Shown here: positions 1-8,712 of the stretch, piece by piece
Layout of the letters: each line of letters starts with the position of its first letter
How positions within the stretch are numbered: position 1 is the first letter of the stretch
NCBI GenBank assembly: GCA_001725415.1
Contig: MEGH01000005.1
Location: forward strand, 197,218-261,217
DNA length: 64,000 nucleotides
Direction: 5' to 3'
Source of the DNA: Pseudonocardia sp. SCN 73-27
GTDB lineage: Bacteria; Actinomycetota; Actinomycetes; Mycobacteriales; Pseudonocardiaceae
Notes under the pieces: generated by a model
Database searches by the model: none
What the model was told of the DNA's origin: nothing
The model's input: the letters and a program-made list of their open reading frames with translations, nothing else
Position numbers and translations under genes: made by a program

Positions 1-435
1 GGGTGGAACCGGGCCTACAGCAGCTTGTTCGTCGATCCCGCAACCCTCGAGCCGCACCAGCGCAACGGTTTGTGGATCCAGGTGATGCATCCCCAGCTGC
101 GCCGGCGCCTGGACGACTGGGAGGGCGAGACCGAGTTCGCGATTGCGCGGTTCCGCGCCGAGGCCTCCAAGTACCCGGGCGACCACCGGTTCGGGCAGGT
201 GATCAACGGCCTGAAGGGTGGGAGCGAACTGTTCCGACGAGTCTGGGAACGGCATGAGGTCCAGGGCTTCGCCGCCCGGGTCGAGACCGTCACCCATCCG
301 GAGGTCGGCCCCGTCCGCGCCCGGTTGGTCCAGCTCCGACCCCTCGATCATCCCCGGTTGCTGCTGATGGTCCACATGCTGGCGGACGAAGAATCACGCG
401 AGCGGATGAACGAGCTGCTCGCCGACCGGATCTGA
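1..435 (+). CDS. MmyB-type regulator, C-terminal part (5' cut by window)
   Basis: The frame is open from the first base and ends with TGA at 433-435. The visible 144 residues start WNRAYSSLFVDP and contain the pattern of the MmyB-like ligand-binding domain (GLWIQVMHPQLRRRLDDW, then a helix with FRAEASKYPGD and a late RVWERHEV). In that family this domain follows an N-terminal XRE helix-turn-helix, which here would lie upstream of the window. Proteins of this type are cytoplasmic regulators, often beside oxidoreductase genes, and the catabolic genes downstream fit that. The ligand cannot be read from the sequence. Confidence 0.8.
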   Translation, partial: GWNRAYSSLFVDPATLEPHQRNGLWIQVMHPQLRRRLDDWEGETEFAIARFRAEASKYPGDHRFGQVINGLKGGSELFRRVWERHEVQGFAARVETVTHPEVGPVRARLVQLRPLDHPRLLLMVHMLADEESRERMNELLADRI

Positions 436-558
436 GATCGCGGTGGTACTGGCTGTACCAGCAGCCACTCACCGATTGTCGGCCGCCGACCTCACCGTCT
501 ACTACTGGGCATCTCGCCGGTCCACGGCGATGACGGCGGACAGCGGCGAGGTGATCAC

Positions 559-1097
559 TTGATGACAGCATCCGACCCGGCCAGGGCTCGGGCTCGGGCC
601 ACCCGCCCGACCAGCGACGCGCTGCGGCGGTTGCTCGACGAAGCGGCGGTCGTCGACGTCATGGTCAGGTACTGCCGTGGCATCGACCTCCTCGACCTCG
701 ACGAGTACACCTCCTGCTTCGCCGAGACCCTTTCGGTCGCGTTCCCGGCCCGGAACGGCGAAGTGCGCACAATGTGACGCGAGGAGTGGGTCAGCTTCTG
801 CAGGCGCCTGGTCGTCGGCTTCGACTCCACCCAGCACACCCTGACGAACCACCATGTCGAGCTACGGGGTGACGACGAGGCATCGTGCCTGTCGTACCTG
901 CGCGCAATGCACTACCTCGCCGATCCGGAGCTGGACTCGTACGTCGCCGGTGGGCACTACCTCCACGACCCCGGCGGACCGTGGACGGGTGGAAGATCGT
1001 CCACTGGCGGTTCGTCACGACATGGGAACGCGGTGATCCCGGAGCATTCAGGACCGCTCTGGCCCGTACGCCACGCCAGGGTTCGGGGCTGTCGTGA
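559..1097 (+). pseudogene. SnoaL/NTF2-like protein, broken by a stop and a frameshift
   Basis: The first 72 codons (from ATG 559) encode an NTF2/SnoaL-type start (LLDEAAVVDVMVRYCRGIDLLD, then FAETLSVAF). A TGA at 775-777 interrupts the frame, which then continues sensibly (REEWVSFCRRLVVGFDSTQHT, later YLADPELDSYVAGGHYLHD). Near 965-980 the homologous reading jumps to another frame (RRTVDGWKIVHWRFVTTWERG) and ends at TGA 1095-1097. The stop could be a single C-to-T change (CGA to TGA) and the shift a one-base indel. Intact relatives are about 170 residues, like the second NTF2-like gene at 7371. Either a real pseudogene or base-calling error; two lesions in one gene favour decay. Confidence 0.75.
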
Positions 1098-1994
1098 GGT
1101 TCGGGATCCACCTCCTGCAGGCCGGCCCGCGGCTCGCGGTCCAGGGCGCGATCGAGATGGCGGTCCGCATCGAGGAGCTCGGCTATCACTCGGCGTGGCT
1201 CTTCGACCACCTGATCTCCCCCGTCGACGTGTCGTCCTCCTGTCCCAGGGCCTCCGACGGCGACTACGCGATGGAGGCAACCTCCCCCTGTCTCGAGGCG
1301 GTGACCCTGCTGGCTGCACTGGCGGCCCGCACGGAACGCATTCGACTCGGCACGCGCGTTCTCGTGCCACTACTCCGCCATCCCGTCGTCCTGGCCAAGG
1401 AGCTGGCGACGATCGACGCCATAGCCGGCGGCCGGCTCGTCCTGGGCGTCGGTACAGGATGGATGCGGGAGGAGTTCGACGCCGTCGACGTTCCGATGGA
1501 CCGACGGCTCGCCCGCCTCGACGAGCACATCGGCCAGATGCAGCAGGCATGGCGACACGATGTCTCGCGCTTCGACGGGACCTTCTACAGCCACGCGCTG
1601 GCCGGCTTCCACCCGCAGCCACCGCAACCGGGCAACACGATCCCGGTGCTCATCGGCGGGATCCGGGACGCCGCCCTCCGACGGGTGGCGCGCTATGGCG
1701 GCGGGTGGGCCGTATTCACCCCACCGACCGGGAGCAGCGACAGCCACGATCCGCTGGCGCCGGAGGTCCTGCGGGAACGGCTCGACGTCCTGCGCCGGTT
1801 CTGCGACGAGGAGGGCCGGGACTTCGCCGAGCTGGTGATCCGTCACCAGCGGACGCCTGTCGAGCGACCCGCGGACCTACGAGGCGCACGCCCGGCTCGG
1901 CGTCACCGACTGTGCACTCGTCAGCTTCGCACCCCCCGAAGCGATCCTCGAGCGCGCCACGATGTTCGCCGAGACCGTCGGCACAGACCTGTAG
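1094..1994 (+). pseudogene. LLM-class (F420/flavin-dependent) oxidoreductase with one frameshift
   Basis: GTG 1094 overlaps the TGA of the upstream NTF2-like reading. The protein starts MRFGIHLLQAGPRL and shows luciferase-like monooxygenase motifs: AVRIEELGYHSAWLFDHL, RIRLGTRVLVPLLRHPV and GGRLVLGVGTGWMREEF, the last typical of F420-dependent LLM enzymes. After ELVIRHQRT the frame loses homology; removing one C near 1856 restores LSSDPRTYEAHARLGVTDC and runs to TAG 1992-1994, giving about 300 residues, the normal family length. Uncorrected, the frame reads into the crotonase gene as an artificial fusion. Likely inactive unless the indel is a sequencing error. Confidence 0.8.
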
Positions 1995-2176
1995 GACCGG
2001 CGATGGACGACCCTACCGACGACCGGTGGACGAGGCAGGAAGCCGGAATGACAGCACCAGACGCGCCAGTGCTGGTCGGCGCGGCGGGCATAGGGTCGAA
2101 GGAAAGATCCGGCCCTGTCGCGGGGCGTCGCGAGGGCCGTACAGCGACCGGCCGGCCCTCATCCAGGAGAGACGAC

Positions 2177-3046
2177 ATGACTCCCGAGCATCTCGACGTG
2201 TCGATCGACGGTCACGTCGCGACGATCACCCTCGACCGACCGCACACGCTCAATGCGTTCACGCTTCCGATGTTCGACGGCCTGGTCGGCGTGCTGGACC
2301 GGCTCGACTCCGACGACGACGTGCGGGCGATCATCGTCACCGGCGCCGGCCGGGGCTTCTGCTCGGGGCGCGACATCTCCGGCGGTGCCTCAGCCTTCGA
2401 CAAGACCGCCGGCCCGGACCCGAGCACGCTGCTCGGTTACCGGGAGCTCGCCGCGAGGGTCACGCTGCGCATCTTCGACCTGAACAAGCCGGTGATCGCC
2501 GCGGTCAACGGGCCTGCCATCGGCTTCGGCGCTACGCTGACGCTCGCCATGGACGTGCGGCTCGCCGCGCGGAGCGCACGGTTCGGGTTCGTGTTCACCC
2601 GGCGCGGGCTGGTCCCGGAGGGGGCGTCGTCCTGGTTCCTGCCCCGCCTCGTCGGCATGGGCCGAGCACAGGATTGGATGTGCACTGGACGCACGGTCTC
2701 GGCGGAAGAAGCCTGCGCCGCAGGGCTCGTCAGAAGCGTGCTGCCCGACGCTGCGCTACTTCCCGATGCGAACGCCCTCGCCTTGGAGATCGCCGAGGCG
2801 GCGCCGATCTCGGTCGCCCTCACCCGGCGACTGCTGTGGCGCATGCAGGGCGCGACGCATCCGGCCCAGGCGAGCCGGCTCGAGGCGGCTCTCCTCTTCA
2901 CCCGGGGCCGGTCGGCCGACGCGGTCGAGGGGGTCGAGGCCCTGCGGGAAAGGCGCGCTCCACGTTTCCCGATGCGGCTCGCGGACCCCGTGCTGGAGGG
3001 CGTCGGCGTCACCGGGCCGGACATGCTGAATCTCGCCCATGGCTGA
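2177..3046 (+). CDS. enoyl-CoA hydratase/isomerase (crotonase) family protein
   Basis: A 289-residue crotonase-fold protein. The typical N-terminus (VSIDGHVATITLDRP) begins at ATG 2177, preceded by CAGGAG. CSGRDI and NGPAIGFGATLTLAMD are the CoA-binding and oxyanion-hole segments. RRGLVPEGASSWFLPRLVG contains the glutamate used for catalysis in hydratases and isomerases. The family hydrates or isomerises 2-enoyl-CoA esters in the cytoplasm. The frame is open upstream to 1094 because the LLM gene is shifted into it, so the family start was preferred. Its stop overlaps the next gene by 8 nt, suggesting coupled translation with the kinase and acyl-CoA dehydrogenase. Substrate unknown. Confidence 0.85.
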   Translation: MTPEHLDVSIDGHVATITLDRPHTLNAFTLPMFDGLVGVLDRLDSDDDVRAIIVTGAGRGFCSGRDISGGASAFDKTAGPDPSTLLGYRELAARVTLRIFDLNKPVIAAVNGPAIGFGATLTLAMDVRLAARSARFGFVFTRRGLVPEGASSWFLPRLVGMGRAQDWMCTGRTVSAEEACAAGLVRSVLPDAALLPDANALALEIAEAAPISVALTRRLLWRMQGATHPAQASRLEAALLFTRGRSADAVEGVEALRERRAPRFPMRLADPVLEGVGVTGPDMLNLAHG

Positions 3047-4100
3047 GCAGGTCCGCGATGCGCAGCCCCAGCCCGCCCTCGTGCGCGACCCCGTCATGCT
3101 CCGCCGGTTCCTGGACAGCTGTGTGGAGCTGCCCGCGGGCGAGCTCGAGGTGCGACTGCTCGCCGGCGGGCTGTCGAACGTCACGCTGCTCGCCGGGGTC
3201 GGGGAACGGCACTACGTCCTCCGTCGACCGCCGATCGGTCCGAGCGATCCAGCAGCTCACGACGTCCGGCGCGAGTTCCTGATCCTCTCCGCGCTCGCCA
3301 CGTCACGGCTGCCGACACCGGAGGTGTACGGATTCTGCCCGGACAGCGACGCTCTGGGGGCTCCTTTCGTCGTCGTCGAGTACATCGAGGGCAGGGTGCT
3401 GCACACTCCCGACGACGCCGTCGGGATCGCCCCGGCCACTGCCCGCCGGCTGTGCGAGGCCCTCGTCGACACCCTGGTCGACCTGCACGACACCCCGATC
3501 GACCAGGAACCCTTCGCCGGCTGGCACCGTCCGGAGCCCTTCGCCGCCCGGCGGCTGCACAGGTGGATCGAACAGTGGCGACGGGGAGCCCACGCCGACG
3601 AACCCAGGATCGAGCTGCTCGGGACCGAGCTCCTCGCTCGGGCCCCGGCCCGGGACGAGAAGACGCTGGTCCACGGCGACTACCGCTTCGGCAATCTCAT
3701 CGTGGACGTCTCCGAGACACCCCGCGTCGCCGCGATCCTCGACTGGGAGCTGTGCACCGTCGGCGACCCGCTCACCGACCTCGCCCAGGTCGTGGTCTAT
3801 GCCGACCCTGCGAACGACCGGATCACCCACCCGGGGCAGCGGCTGACCGGGCTGCCCGGCTTCCTCACTGCCGAGGAGCTCGTCGAGCGCTACCTCGCCG
3901 GATCCGGGCGACGGGCGGAGGACCTCGACTTCTACGTGGCCTTCTCCCACTGGCGCTCGGCCATCATCAAGACCGGCATCCGTGAGCGGGCGGCCGCCGC
4001 CGGCGAGCACGAGCGTGCCTCCGGGCTCGCCGACATCGTCCACACCCACCTGCAGATCGCCGGCGATCTGCTCGACCGAGAATCGAGCCACCGACTGTGA
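3039..4100 (+). CDS. APH-family phosphotransferase (ACAD10/11-type kinase)
   Basis: A 353-residue aminoglycoside-phosphotransferase-fold protein. VKH-type nucleotide binding is followed by the catalytic Brenner motif LVHGDYRFGNLIVDV and the metal-binding ILDWELCTVGDPLTDL. It is the single-domain bacterial equivalent of the kinase half of ACAD10/ACAD11, and like LvaA of levulinate catabolism it lies beside an acyl-CoA dehydrogenase. Those enzymes phosphorylate 4-hydroxyacyl-CoA so the hydroxyl can be eliminated. ATG 3039 overlaps the crotonase stop, and its own TGA overlaps the GTG of the dehydrogenase, so the three genes are a tight operon. The hydroxyacyl-CoA role is inferred; antibiotic resistance is unlikely given the context. 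Confidence 0.85.
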   Translation: MAEQVRDAQPQPALVRDPVMLRRFLDSCVELPAGELEVRLLAGGLSNVTLLAGVGERHYVLRRPPIGPSDPAAHDVRREFLILSALATSRLPTPEVYGFCPDSDALGAPFVVVEYIEGRVLHTPDDAVGIAPATARRLCEALVDTLVDLHDTPIDQEPFAGWHRPEPFAARRLHRWIEQWRRGAHADEPRIELLGTELLARAPARDEKTLVHGDYRFGNLIVDVSETPRVAAILDWELCTVGDPLTDLAQVVVYADPANDRITHPGQRLTGLPGFLTAEELVERYLAGSGRRAEDLDFYVAFSHWRSAIIKTGIRERAAAAGEHERASGLADIVHTHLQIAGDLLDRESSHRL

Positions 4101-5335
4101 GCGGATCGGAGAACCTCGCGGACGTCATCAGCAGGGTCCGGGACTTCGTCGAGGAGCGCGTGATCCCGGCCGAACCGACGCTCTGGTCCGGCGGCGATGA
4201 GGCCACCCAGCTGTTGGACGGGCTCAAGGCCGCGGCGAAGGCCGAGGGACTGTGGGCCCTCGGCCATCCCCTGCGGCTCGGCGGCGGCGGGCTGTCCTTC
4301 ATCGACATGGTCCACCTCAACGGCGTGATCGGCCGCTCCTACTTCGGCCAGGTCGCGCTCGGGACCTGGTCCATGCAGGACTCGATCATGCTCGACCGTT
4401 TCGGCTCGGCCGAGCAGAAGCGGACCTGGCTGAGCCTCCTGGTCGCCGGTGAGATCCGATCCTCGATCGGGATGACCGAGCCCGACGTCGCCGGGTCCGA
4501 CCCGACCCTGATGCAGACCCACGCCGAGCTGGACGGGGACGAGTGGATCGTCAACGGCCGCAAGTGGTTCACGACCGGCGCCAATGTCGCGGCCTTCACG
4601 ACCGTCATGGCACTCACCGAGCCGGACGCCCCGCACAAGCGGCTCGCCTACTCGGCGATCATCGTCCCGACCGACAACCCGGGCTGGCGGCTGGTCAGGG
4701 TCGTCCCGACGATGGGCCGCACGACCGGCAACCACTGCGAGATCGAACTGCGGGACGCGCGCGTCCCCGCCACGAACCTGCTCGGGAGACGCGGGCAGGG
4801 TCTGCAGATCGCCCAGGAGCGGCTGGGGCCCGGCCGGATCTTCCACTGCATGCGCTGGCTCGGGCAGGCCTACCGCGCCTTCGAGCTGCTCTGCGAGCGG
4901 GCCGGCTCCCGGTACGCGCACGGTTCCCTGCTCGCGGACAAGGGCGAGGTCCAGCGGTGGATCGCCGAGTCCGCCGCGGACATCGAGGCCCATCGCCTGA
5001 TGACCCTCGATGCCGCGCACGCGCTCAACGACGGGCGCGACGCGAGCGTCCTGATCAGCCTCGTCAAGTTCCGCGGTGCCCAGATGCTGCACACCGTCAT
5101 CGATCGTGCGATCCAGGTGCACGGCGCCATGGGGGTCACGTCGGACACGCCCCTCGAGGCGATGTACCGGGAGGCGCGCTACGCCCGGATCTACGACGGC
5201 CCGGACGAGGTCCACCGGATGCGGGTGGCGAAACGCCTGCTGAAGGACCCGTCGCTCGCTCCGTGGCGTGCGGCGGACACCATCCGCACACCGCACGTCA
5301 CCGCGGCCGCAGCAACCCGGCCCGGCTCCGCGTGA
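4097..5335 (+). CDS. acyl-CoA dehydrogenase (ACAD10/11-like)
   Basis: A 412-residue FAD acyl-CoA dehydrogenase. IGMTEPDVAGSDPTLMQT is the middle-domain flavin/substrate segment, WIVNGRKWFTTGA follows, and the C-terminal AMGVTSDTPLEAMYREARYARIYDGPDEVHRM is typical of ACAD10/11-like enzymes. GTG 4097 overlaps the kinase stop (GTGA), so translation is probably coupled. Together with the kinase and the crotonase it forms a plausible module for hydroxylated or branched acyl-CoA. Full length with no lesion, in contrast to its flanking genes. Substrate not determinable. Confidence 0.9.
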   Translation: MSGSENLADVISRVRDFVEERVIPAEPTLWSGGDEATQLLDGLKAAAKAEGLWALGHPLRLGGGGLSFIDMVHLNGVIGRSYFGQVALGTWSMQDSIMLDRFGSAEQKRTWLSLLVAGEIRSSIGMTEPDVAGSDPTLMQTHAELDGDEWIVNGRKWFTTGANVAAFTTVMALTEPDAPHKRLAYSAIIVPTDNPGWRLVRVVPTMGRTTGNHCEIELRDARVPATNLLGRRGQGLQIAQERLGPGRIFHCMRWLGQAYRAFELLCERAGSRYAHGSLLADKGEVQRWIAESAADIEAHRLMTLDAAHALNDGRDASVLISLVKFRGAQMLHTVIDRAIQVHGAMGVTSDTPLEAMYREARYARIYDGPDEVHRMRVAKRLLKDPSLAPWRAADTIRTPHVTAAAATRPGSA

Positions 5336-5346
5336 ACGGAGGTCGT

Positions 5347-6562
5347 GTGCGCGGTGGGTCCGAGCACGTGCTCGTCGTCGGCGCGGGTCTCGGCGGGATC
5401 CGTACCGTCGAGCAGCTGCGCCGGGTCGGGCACGAGGGAAGGATCAGTCTGGTCGGGGGCGAGAAGCACGTTCCCTACGACCGTCCGCCGCTGTCCAAGC
5501 AGCTGCTCGTAGGCGACTGGGAACCGGACCGGCTCACGCTCATGGATGGTGCCGCGCTGCGGGAACCGGACGTCGACCTCCTGCTGGGCGAGCCGGCGGT
5601 GGCGTTGCGCCGGGGCGAGGTCGAGCTGGCGGACGGGACAGTGCTGCGGGCCGACGTGATCGTGCTCGCCACCGGCCTCGTCGCCCGGACCCTCCCCGAC
5701 CAGCCGGGAGCGTGCACACCCTGCGGACCGTGGACGACGCGCTGGCGCTGCGGTCGGAGCTGGCTTCCGCGGCGTCCCTCGTGGTGATCGGGGCCGGCTT
5801 CATCGGGGCCGAGGTGGCCAGCACGGCCGTGGCCGGCGGTGTGTCCGTCACCGTGCTCGAGGCCGCGCGGGTCCCCCTCCTCCGTGGGCTGGGCGAGGAG
5901 GTTGGGGCCATGGCGGGCAGCTGGTCCGCGAGGGCGGGGTCGACCTGCGACTGGGTACAGCGATCAGCGGGTTCGTGCCGGGGGACTCCGCCACCGCGGT
6001 GGTGCTGGCGGACGGCTCCCGGCTGGAGGCGGACGTCGTCGTGGTCAGGATCGGTGGCCGGCCGGATCTCTGCTGGCTCGCGGACACGGGGCTCGACCTG
6101 ACCGACGGCGTCCGGTGTGACGCGAGCGGCCGGGTCCTCGGACTCGACGGGGTGTGGGCTTTGGGCGACATGGCCTCGTGGGCGGACGCGGAGACCGGGG
6201 TACGCCACCGGTTCGAGCACTGGGCGTCCACATCGGACCAAGCCGGCGTGGTCGCCCGGGCGATCGTAGGGGCCGAGGCCCCGCCGTCCTCCGTACCGTA
6301 CGTATGGTCGGACCAGTTCGGCCTGAAGATCCAGATGATCGGGCGGCCCGATCTCGGCCACTCGGTGGAGCAGCTGCAGGGTGAGGGTCTGGCCGGCGGC
6401 CCGATCAAGGGCACGGTGGTGGGCTACTTCGCGGCCGACGAGCTCGTCGGCGTCGCGGGCTTCGGCGCGCCGCGGCACATCATGCGGTACCGCGCGCCGC
6501 TCCTGGGGCGCGCCGCCCGCGCCGAGGTCAGGGCGCTCGCGGCCGCCATCGCTTCTCCCTAG
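5347..6562 (+). pseudogene. FAD-dependent ferredoxin reductase with two frameshifts
   Basis: Three reading frames must be joined. Frame one (GTG 5347, GGAGG 5 nt upstream) gives HVLVVGAGLGGIRTVEQLR and PYDRPPLSKQLL, the FAD-binding start of putidaredoxin/rhodocoxin-type reductases. Near 5705 the homology jumps to VHTLRTVDDALALRSELASA and VVIGAGFIGAEVAST (NAD-binding). Near 5915 it jumps again to GQLVREGGVDLRLG, then LDGVWALGDMASW and a standard C-terminus ending at 6562. The second site is a GGG run that needs one more G. Joined length is about 405 residues, normal for electron donors to cytochrome P450 or Rieske oxygenases, none of which is in the window. Real decay and homopolymer error are both possible. 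Confidence 0.8.
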
Positions 6563-7251
6563 ACCCTTCGATCTGACGACGACCCGTTCGCCACTCTGGG
6601 CAGTGCCTGTCGCTTGCGAGCGAGAAGGCTGTGGCACATCGTGTCAGCGAGCCACGATTCGTAGCGGTCCCAGGTCCAGCCTCGCTGCCGGACGAGACGG
6701 TTGGTCGTCTCGGGTGCGGTGAGTGTCCACAGGATGTCGGCCGCCTCGTCTACGGTGCGGTCGGGCGACAGCCCGAAGCGTGCGGCGATGTGATGCGCGA
6801 CAGCGGAGGCGCCCTCAGCTCGTTGCTGTTCGATTCGCTCGACGAGCGTTCGCAGGTCGGCGTTGCCGGCCTCGGCGACGAAGGAGACCAGGAGTGGAGC
6901 GACCCGCTCGGCGTGCTCCCGGCCGAACTGCGCATAGCGAGCCAGACATCGTCGAGCGCTCCGTTCGGCGAGGACCTCCCGGAACGTCGGACGTTCGGTG
7001 ATGACCACCGGGTGGTCGTGGCCGACGAGCGTGGCGTCGTAGACGGCGCCGGCGATCACCGCCTTGTTCCCGACCGCGTTGTACACGGTCTGCACGCTGA
7101 CGGCAGCAGTTGCGGCGATCTGCTCGATCGTCGTGGCGGTGTAGCCGTTGGCCAGGAGAAGCTCCCGCGCGGCGTCGAGGATTCGGCGGCGCGTGTTTCG
7201 CGCCTGCTCGTCACGCAGCTGGCTGCTGTAGGGACGTCGAGACGTTGTCAT
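6559..7251 (-). CDS. TetR/AcrR-family transcriptional regulator
   Basis: A 230-residue protein with an N-terminal TetR helix-turn-helix (RRRILDAARELLLANGYTATTIEQIAATAAVSVQTVYNAVGNKAVI) and a helical ligand domain. It starts at ATG 7251, diverges from the NTF2-HIBADH-ADH operon starting at 7371, and its 3' end overlaps the ferredoxin-reductase remnant by 4 nt. TetR repressors commonly control the divergent neighbour, so it is the best candidate regulator of that operon. Ligand unknown. Confidence 0.88.
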   Translation of the reverse strand: MTTSRRPYSSQLRDEQARNTRRRILDAARELLLANGYTATTIEQIAATAAVSVQTVYNAVGNKAVIAGAVYDATLVGHDHPVVITERPTFREVLAERSARRCLARYAQFGREHAERVAPLLVSFVAEAGNADLRTLVERIEQQRAEGASAVAHHIAARFGLSPDRTVDEAADILWTLTAPETTNRLVRQRGWTWDRYESWLADTMCHSLLARKRQALPRVANGSSSDRRV

Positions 7252-7370
7252 CGCGGACCATTTCTGTTAGAACCTCTCTCAAGTCATTTGAACCTTACTC
7301 TAGTGAACCAGCACTCCGGCTCGGGCAGGGACCCCGCTCCCGTCAACGAGACTCAGCCAAAGGAGATGGT
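7252..7370. promoter_or_regulatory. divergent promoter region with GAACCT direct repeats
   Basis: This 119-bp gap separates the divergent TetR gene and the NTF2-like operon and is visibly richer in A+T than its surroundings. Two 11-bp direct repeats, GAACCTCTCTC (7270-7280) and GAACCTTACTC (7290-7300), lie 20 bp apart and are candidate binding sites for the TetR protein. AGGAG at 7361-7365 is the ribosome site for GTG 7371. Operator function is inferred from position only. Confidence 0.45.
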
Positions 7371-7877
7371 GTGACGCAGCAACAGCTCGACGACCTCGTC
7401 GGCCGTCTGGACGTGATCGACGCCTTCTACCGATACGCCCGCGCCGTCGATGAACGTGACTGGGACGCGATGGCAGACCTCTTCACCGAGGACGTGATCG
7501 TGAGATTCGACGGTCCGGCACGCGGGATCCTGCCGGTGAGGCTCGACGGTCGCGAGGAGTTCCTCACCGAGTTCAGAACCTTCTTCGGGATCTGCGGCAG
7601 CACCTACCACGTCTCCATGAACCACGAGGTCCGCGTCGACGGCGACGTCGCGACGGCTCGGGCCGCCTACCGCGACCTCGACGAGCGGGTGGACGGCGAG
7701 CACGTCCTGTGCGTCGAGAACCTCGGCTTCTTCGATGCCAGGCTGGTCCGCACGCCGCACGGCTGGCAGTTCACCGAGCTGCACGGCACGACCGTGATCT
7801 CCCGGGGCGCGACGGAGGAGGAGATCTTCGCGCCGGTGGTGGCGCTGGAGACGACCAGGTCGCGGCGCCGTGGCTGA
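7371..7877 (+). CDS. NTF2/SnoaL-like protein
   Basis: A 168-residue cone-fold (NTF2-like) protein. VDVIDAFYRYARAVDERDWDAMADLFTEDV-type residues open the fold, and HGWQFTELHGTTVISRG closes it. Family members include small isomerases, dehydratases, cyclases and hydroxylase beta subunits. The start GTG 7371 follows AGGAG by 5 nt. It is the intact counterpart of the broken NTF2 gene at 559 and begins an operon with a HIBADH-family reductase (8-nt overlap) and a zinc alcohol dehydrogenase. The reaction cannot be named from sequence. Confidence 0.8.
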   Translation: MTQQQLDDLVGRLDVIDAFYRYARAVDERDWDAMADLFTEDVIVRFDGPARGILPVRLDGREEFLTEFRTFFGICGSTYHVSMNHEVRVDGDVATARAAYRDLDERVDGEHVLCVENLGFFDARLVRTPHGWQFTELHGTTVISRGATEEEIFAPVVALETTRSRRRG

Positions 7878-8712
7878 GCCGATGCGGGTCGGTTTCGTCG
7901 GGCTCGGCAACCAGGGCGCCCCGATGGCACGAGCCCTGTCGGAAGCCGGGTTCGACCTCCGCGTCTGGGCCCGGCGTCCGGCGGCCTACGACCAGCTGTC
8001 CGGTGCCAAGTACACGGCGTGCCGCACGATCGCCGAGCTGGCCCGGGGCCGCGAGTACGTGGGGCTGTGCGCACGCGACGACGGCGACGTCGAGGAGCTG
8101 CTTGCCGCCGGGCTGCTCGCGCATCTCCCCGCCGGCAGCGTCGTCGTGAACCACGCCACCGGGGCACCCGATGCTGCTCGTCGGTTCGAGGAAGCCGGCA
8201 GACCGTTCGGGGTCGCGGTCATCGACGCTCCCGTGAGCGGGGGCCGGGAGGCCGCGATCGAGAAAGCCCTGACGACGATGGTGGGAGGCGACCACGACGC
8301 GGTGGCACGGGCCAGGCCGGCCCTGGAGACCTTCTCCGCGCGGATCCACCATCTCGGCCCTGCAGGCCTCGGCCAACTGGCCAAGCTGCTGAACAACACG
8401 TTGTATCTCGCGAACCTCAGGAACGCCGAGGAGATGGTGGCCGTCGCGGCGCAGCTCGGGTTCGACCCTGAGGAGATCGTCCCGTTGATCCAGGCCAGCA
8501 GCGGGAGTTCCTATGCGCTCCACGCCCTCACCGGCATGATGACCGTGGAGAACGTCGTGCACTACCAGGACATGATGGACAAGGATCTCGGGCACTTCAG
8601 GGACGCCGTTCGATCGATGGGAGTCGCCGACCCGCCGTTGCTGGAGCGGGCGGAGCACGGCCTCGCCGGGATCCCCGAGGCCGTTCGCCGGATGGCGGCG
8701 GCGCATGACTGA
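7870..8712 (+). CDS. NAD(P)-dependent beta-hydroxyacid dehydrogenase (HIBADH family)
   Basis: A 280-residue 6-phosphogluconate/3-hydroxyisobutyrate dehydrogenase-type protein. GFVGLGNQGAPMARALSEAG is the Rossmann nucleotide motif, DAPVSGGREAAIE the substrate-binding segment, and GPAGLGQLAKLLNNTL carries the catalytic lysine in the usual KxxNN context. GTG 7870 overlaps the previous stop by 8 nt and its stop overlaps the alcohol dehydrogenase start. It probably oxidises a beta-hydroxyacid or reduces the aldehyde form; the substrate is not clear. Confidence 0.88.
   Translation: MAEPMRVGFVGLGNQGAPMARALSEAGFDLRVWARRPAAYDQLSGAKYTACRTIAELARGREYVGLCARDDGDVEELLAAGLLAHLPAGSVVVNHATGAPDAARRFEEAGRPFGVAVIDAPVSGGREAAIEKALTTMVGGDHDAVARARPALETFSARIHHLGPAGLGQLAKLLNNTLYLANLRNAEEMVAVAAQLGFDPEEIVPLIQASSGSSYALHALTGMMTVENVVHYQDMMDKDLGHFRDAVRSMGVADPPLLERAEHGLAGIPEAVRRMAAAHD

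Noticed and set aside
2048..2176. In-frame ATG at 2048 (TAPDAPVLVGAAG) as a thiolase-like start or extended crotonase start
   Set aside because: Only a dozen suggestive residues, and ATG 2177 has the ribosome site and the family-typical start.
1094..3046. A 650-residue LLM oxidoreductase-crotonase fusion protein
   Set aside because: The join is produced by a one-base frameshift: residues between the domains are nonsense, and the LLM C-terminus continues in another frame to its own stop.
3039..4100. Aminoglycoside resistance gene
   Set aside because: The fold is shared, but the overlap with crotonase and acyl-CoA dehydrogenase genes fits the ACAD10/11-type kinase group instead.
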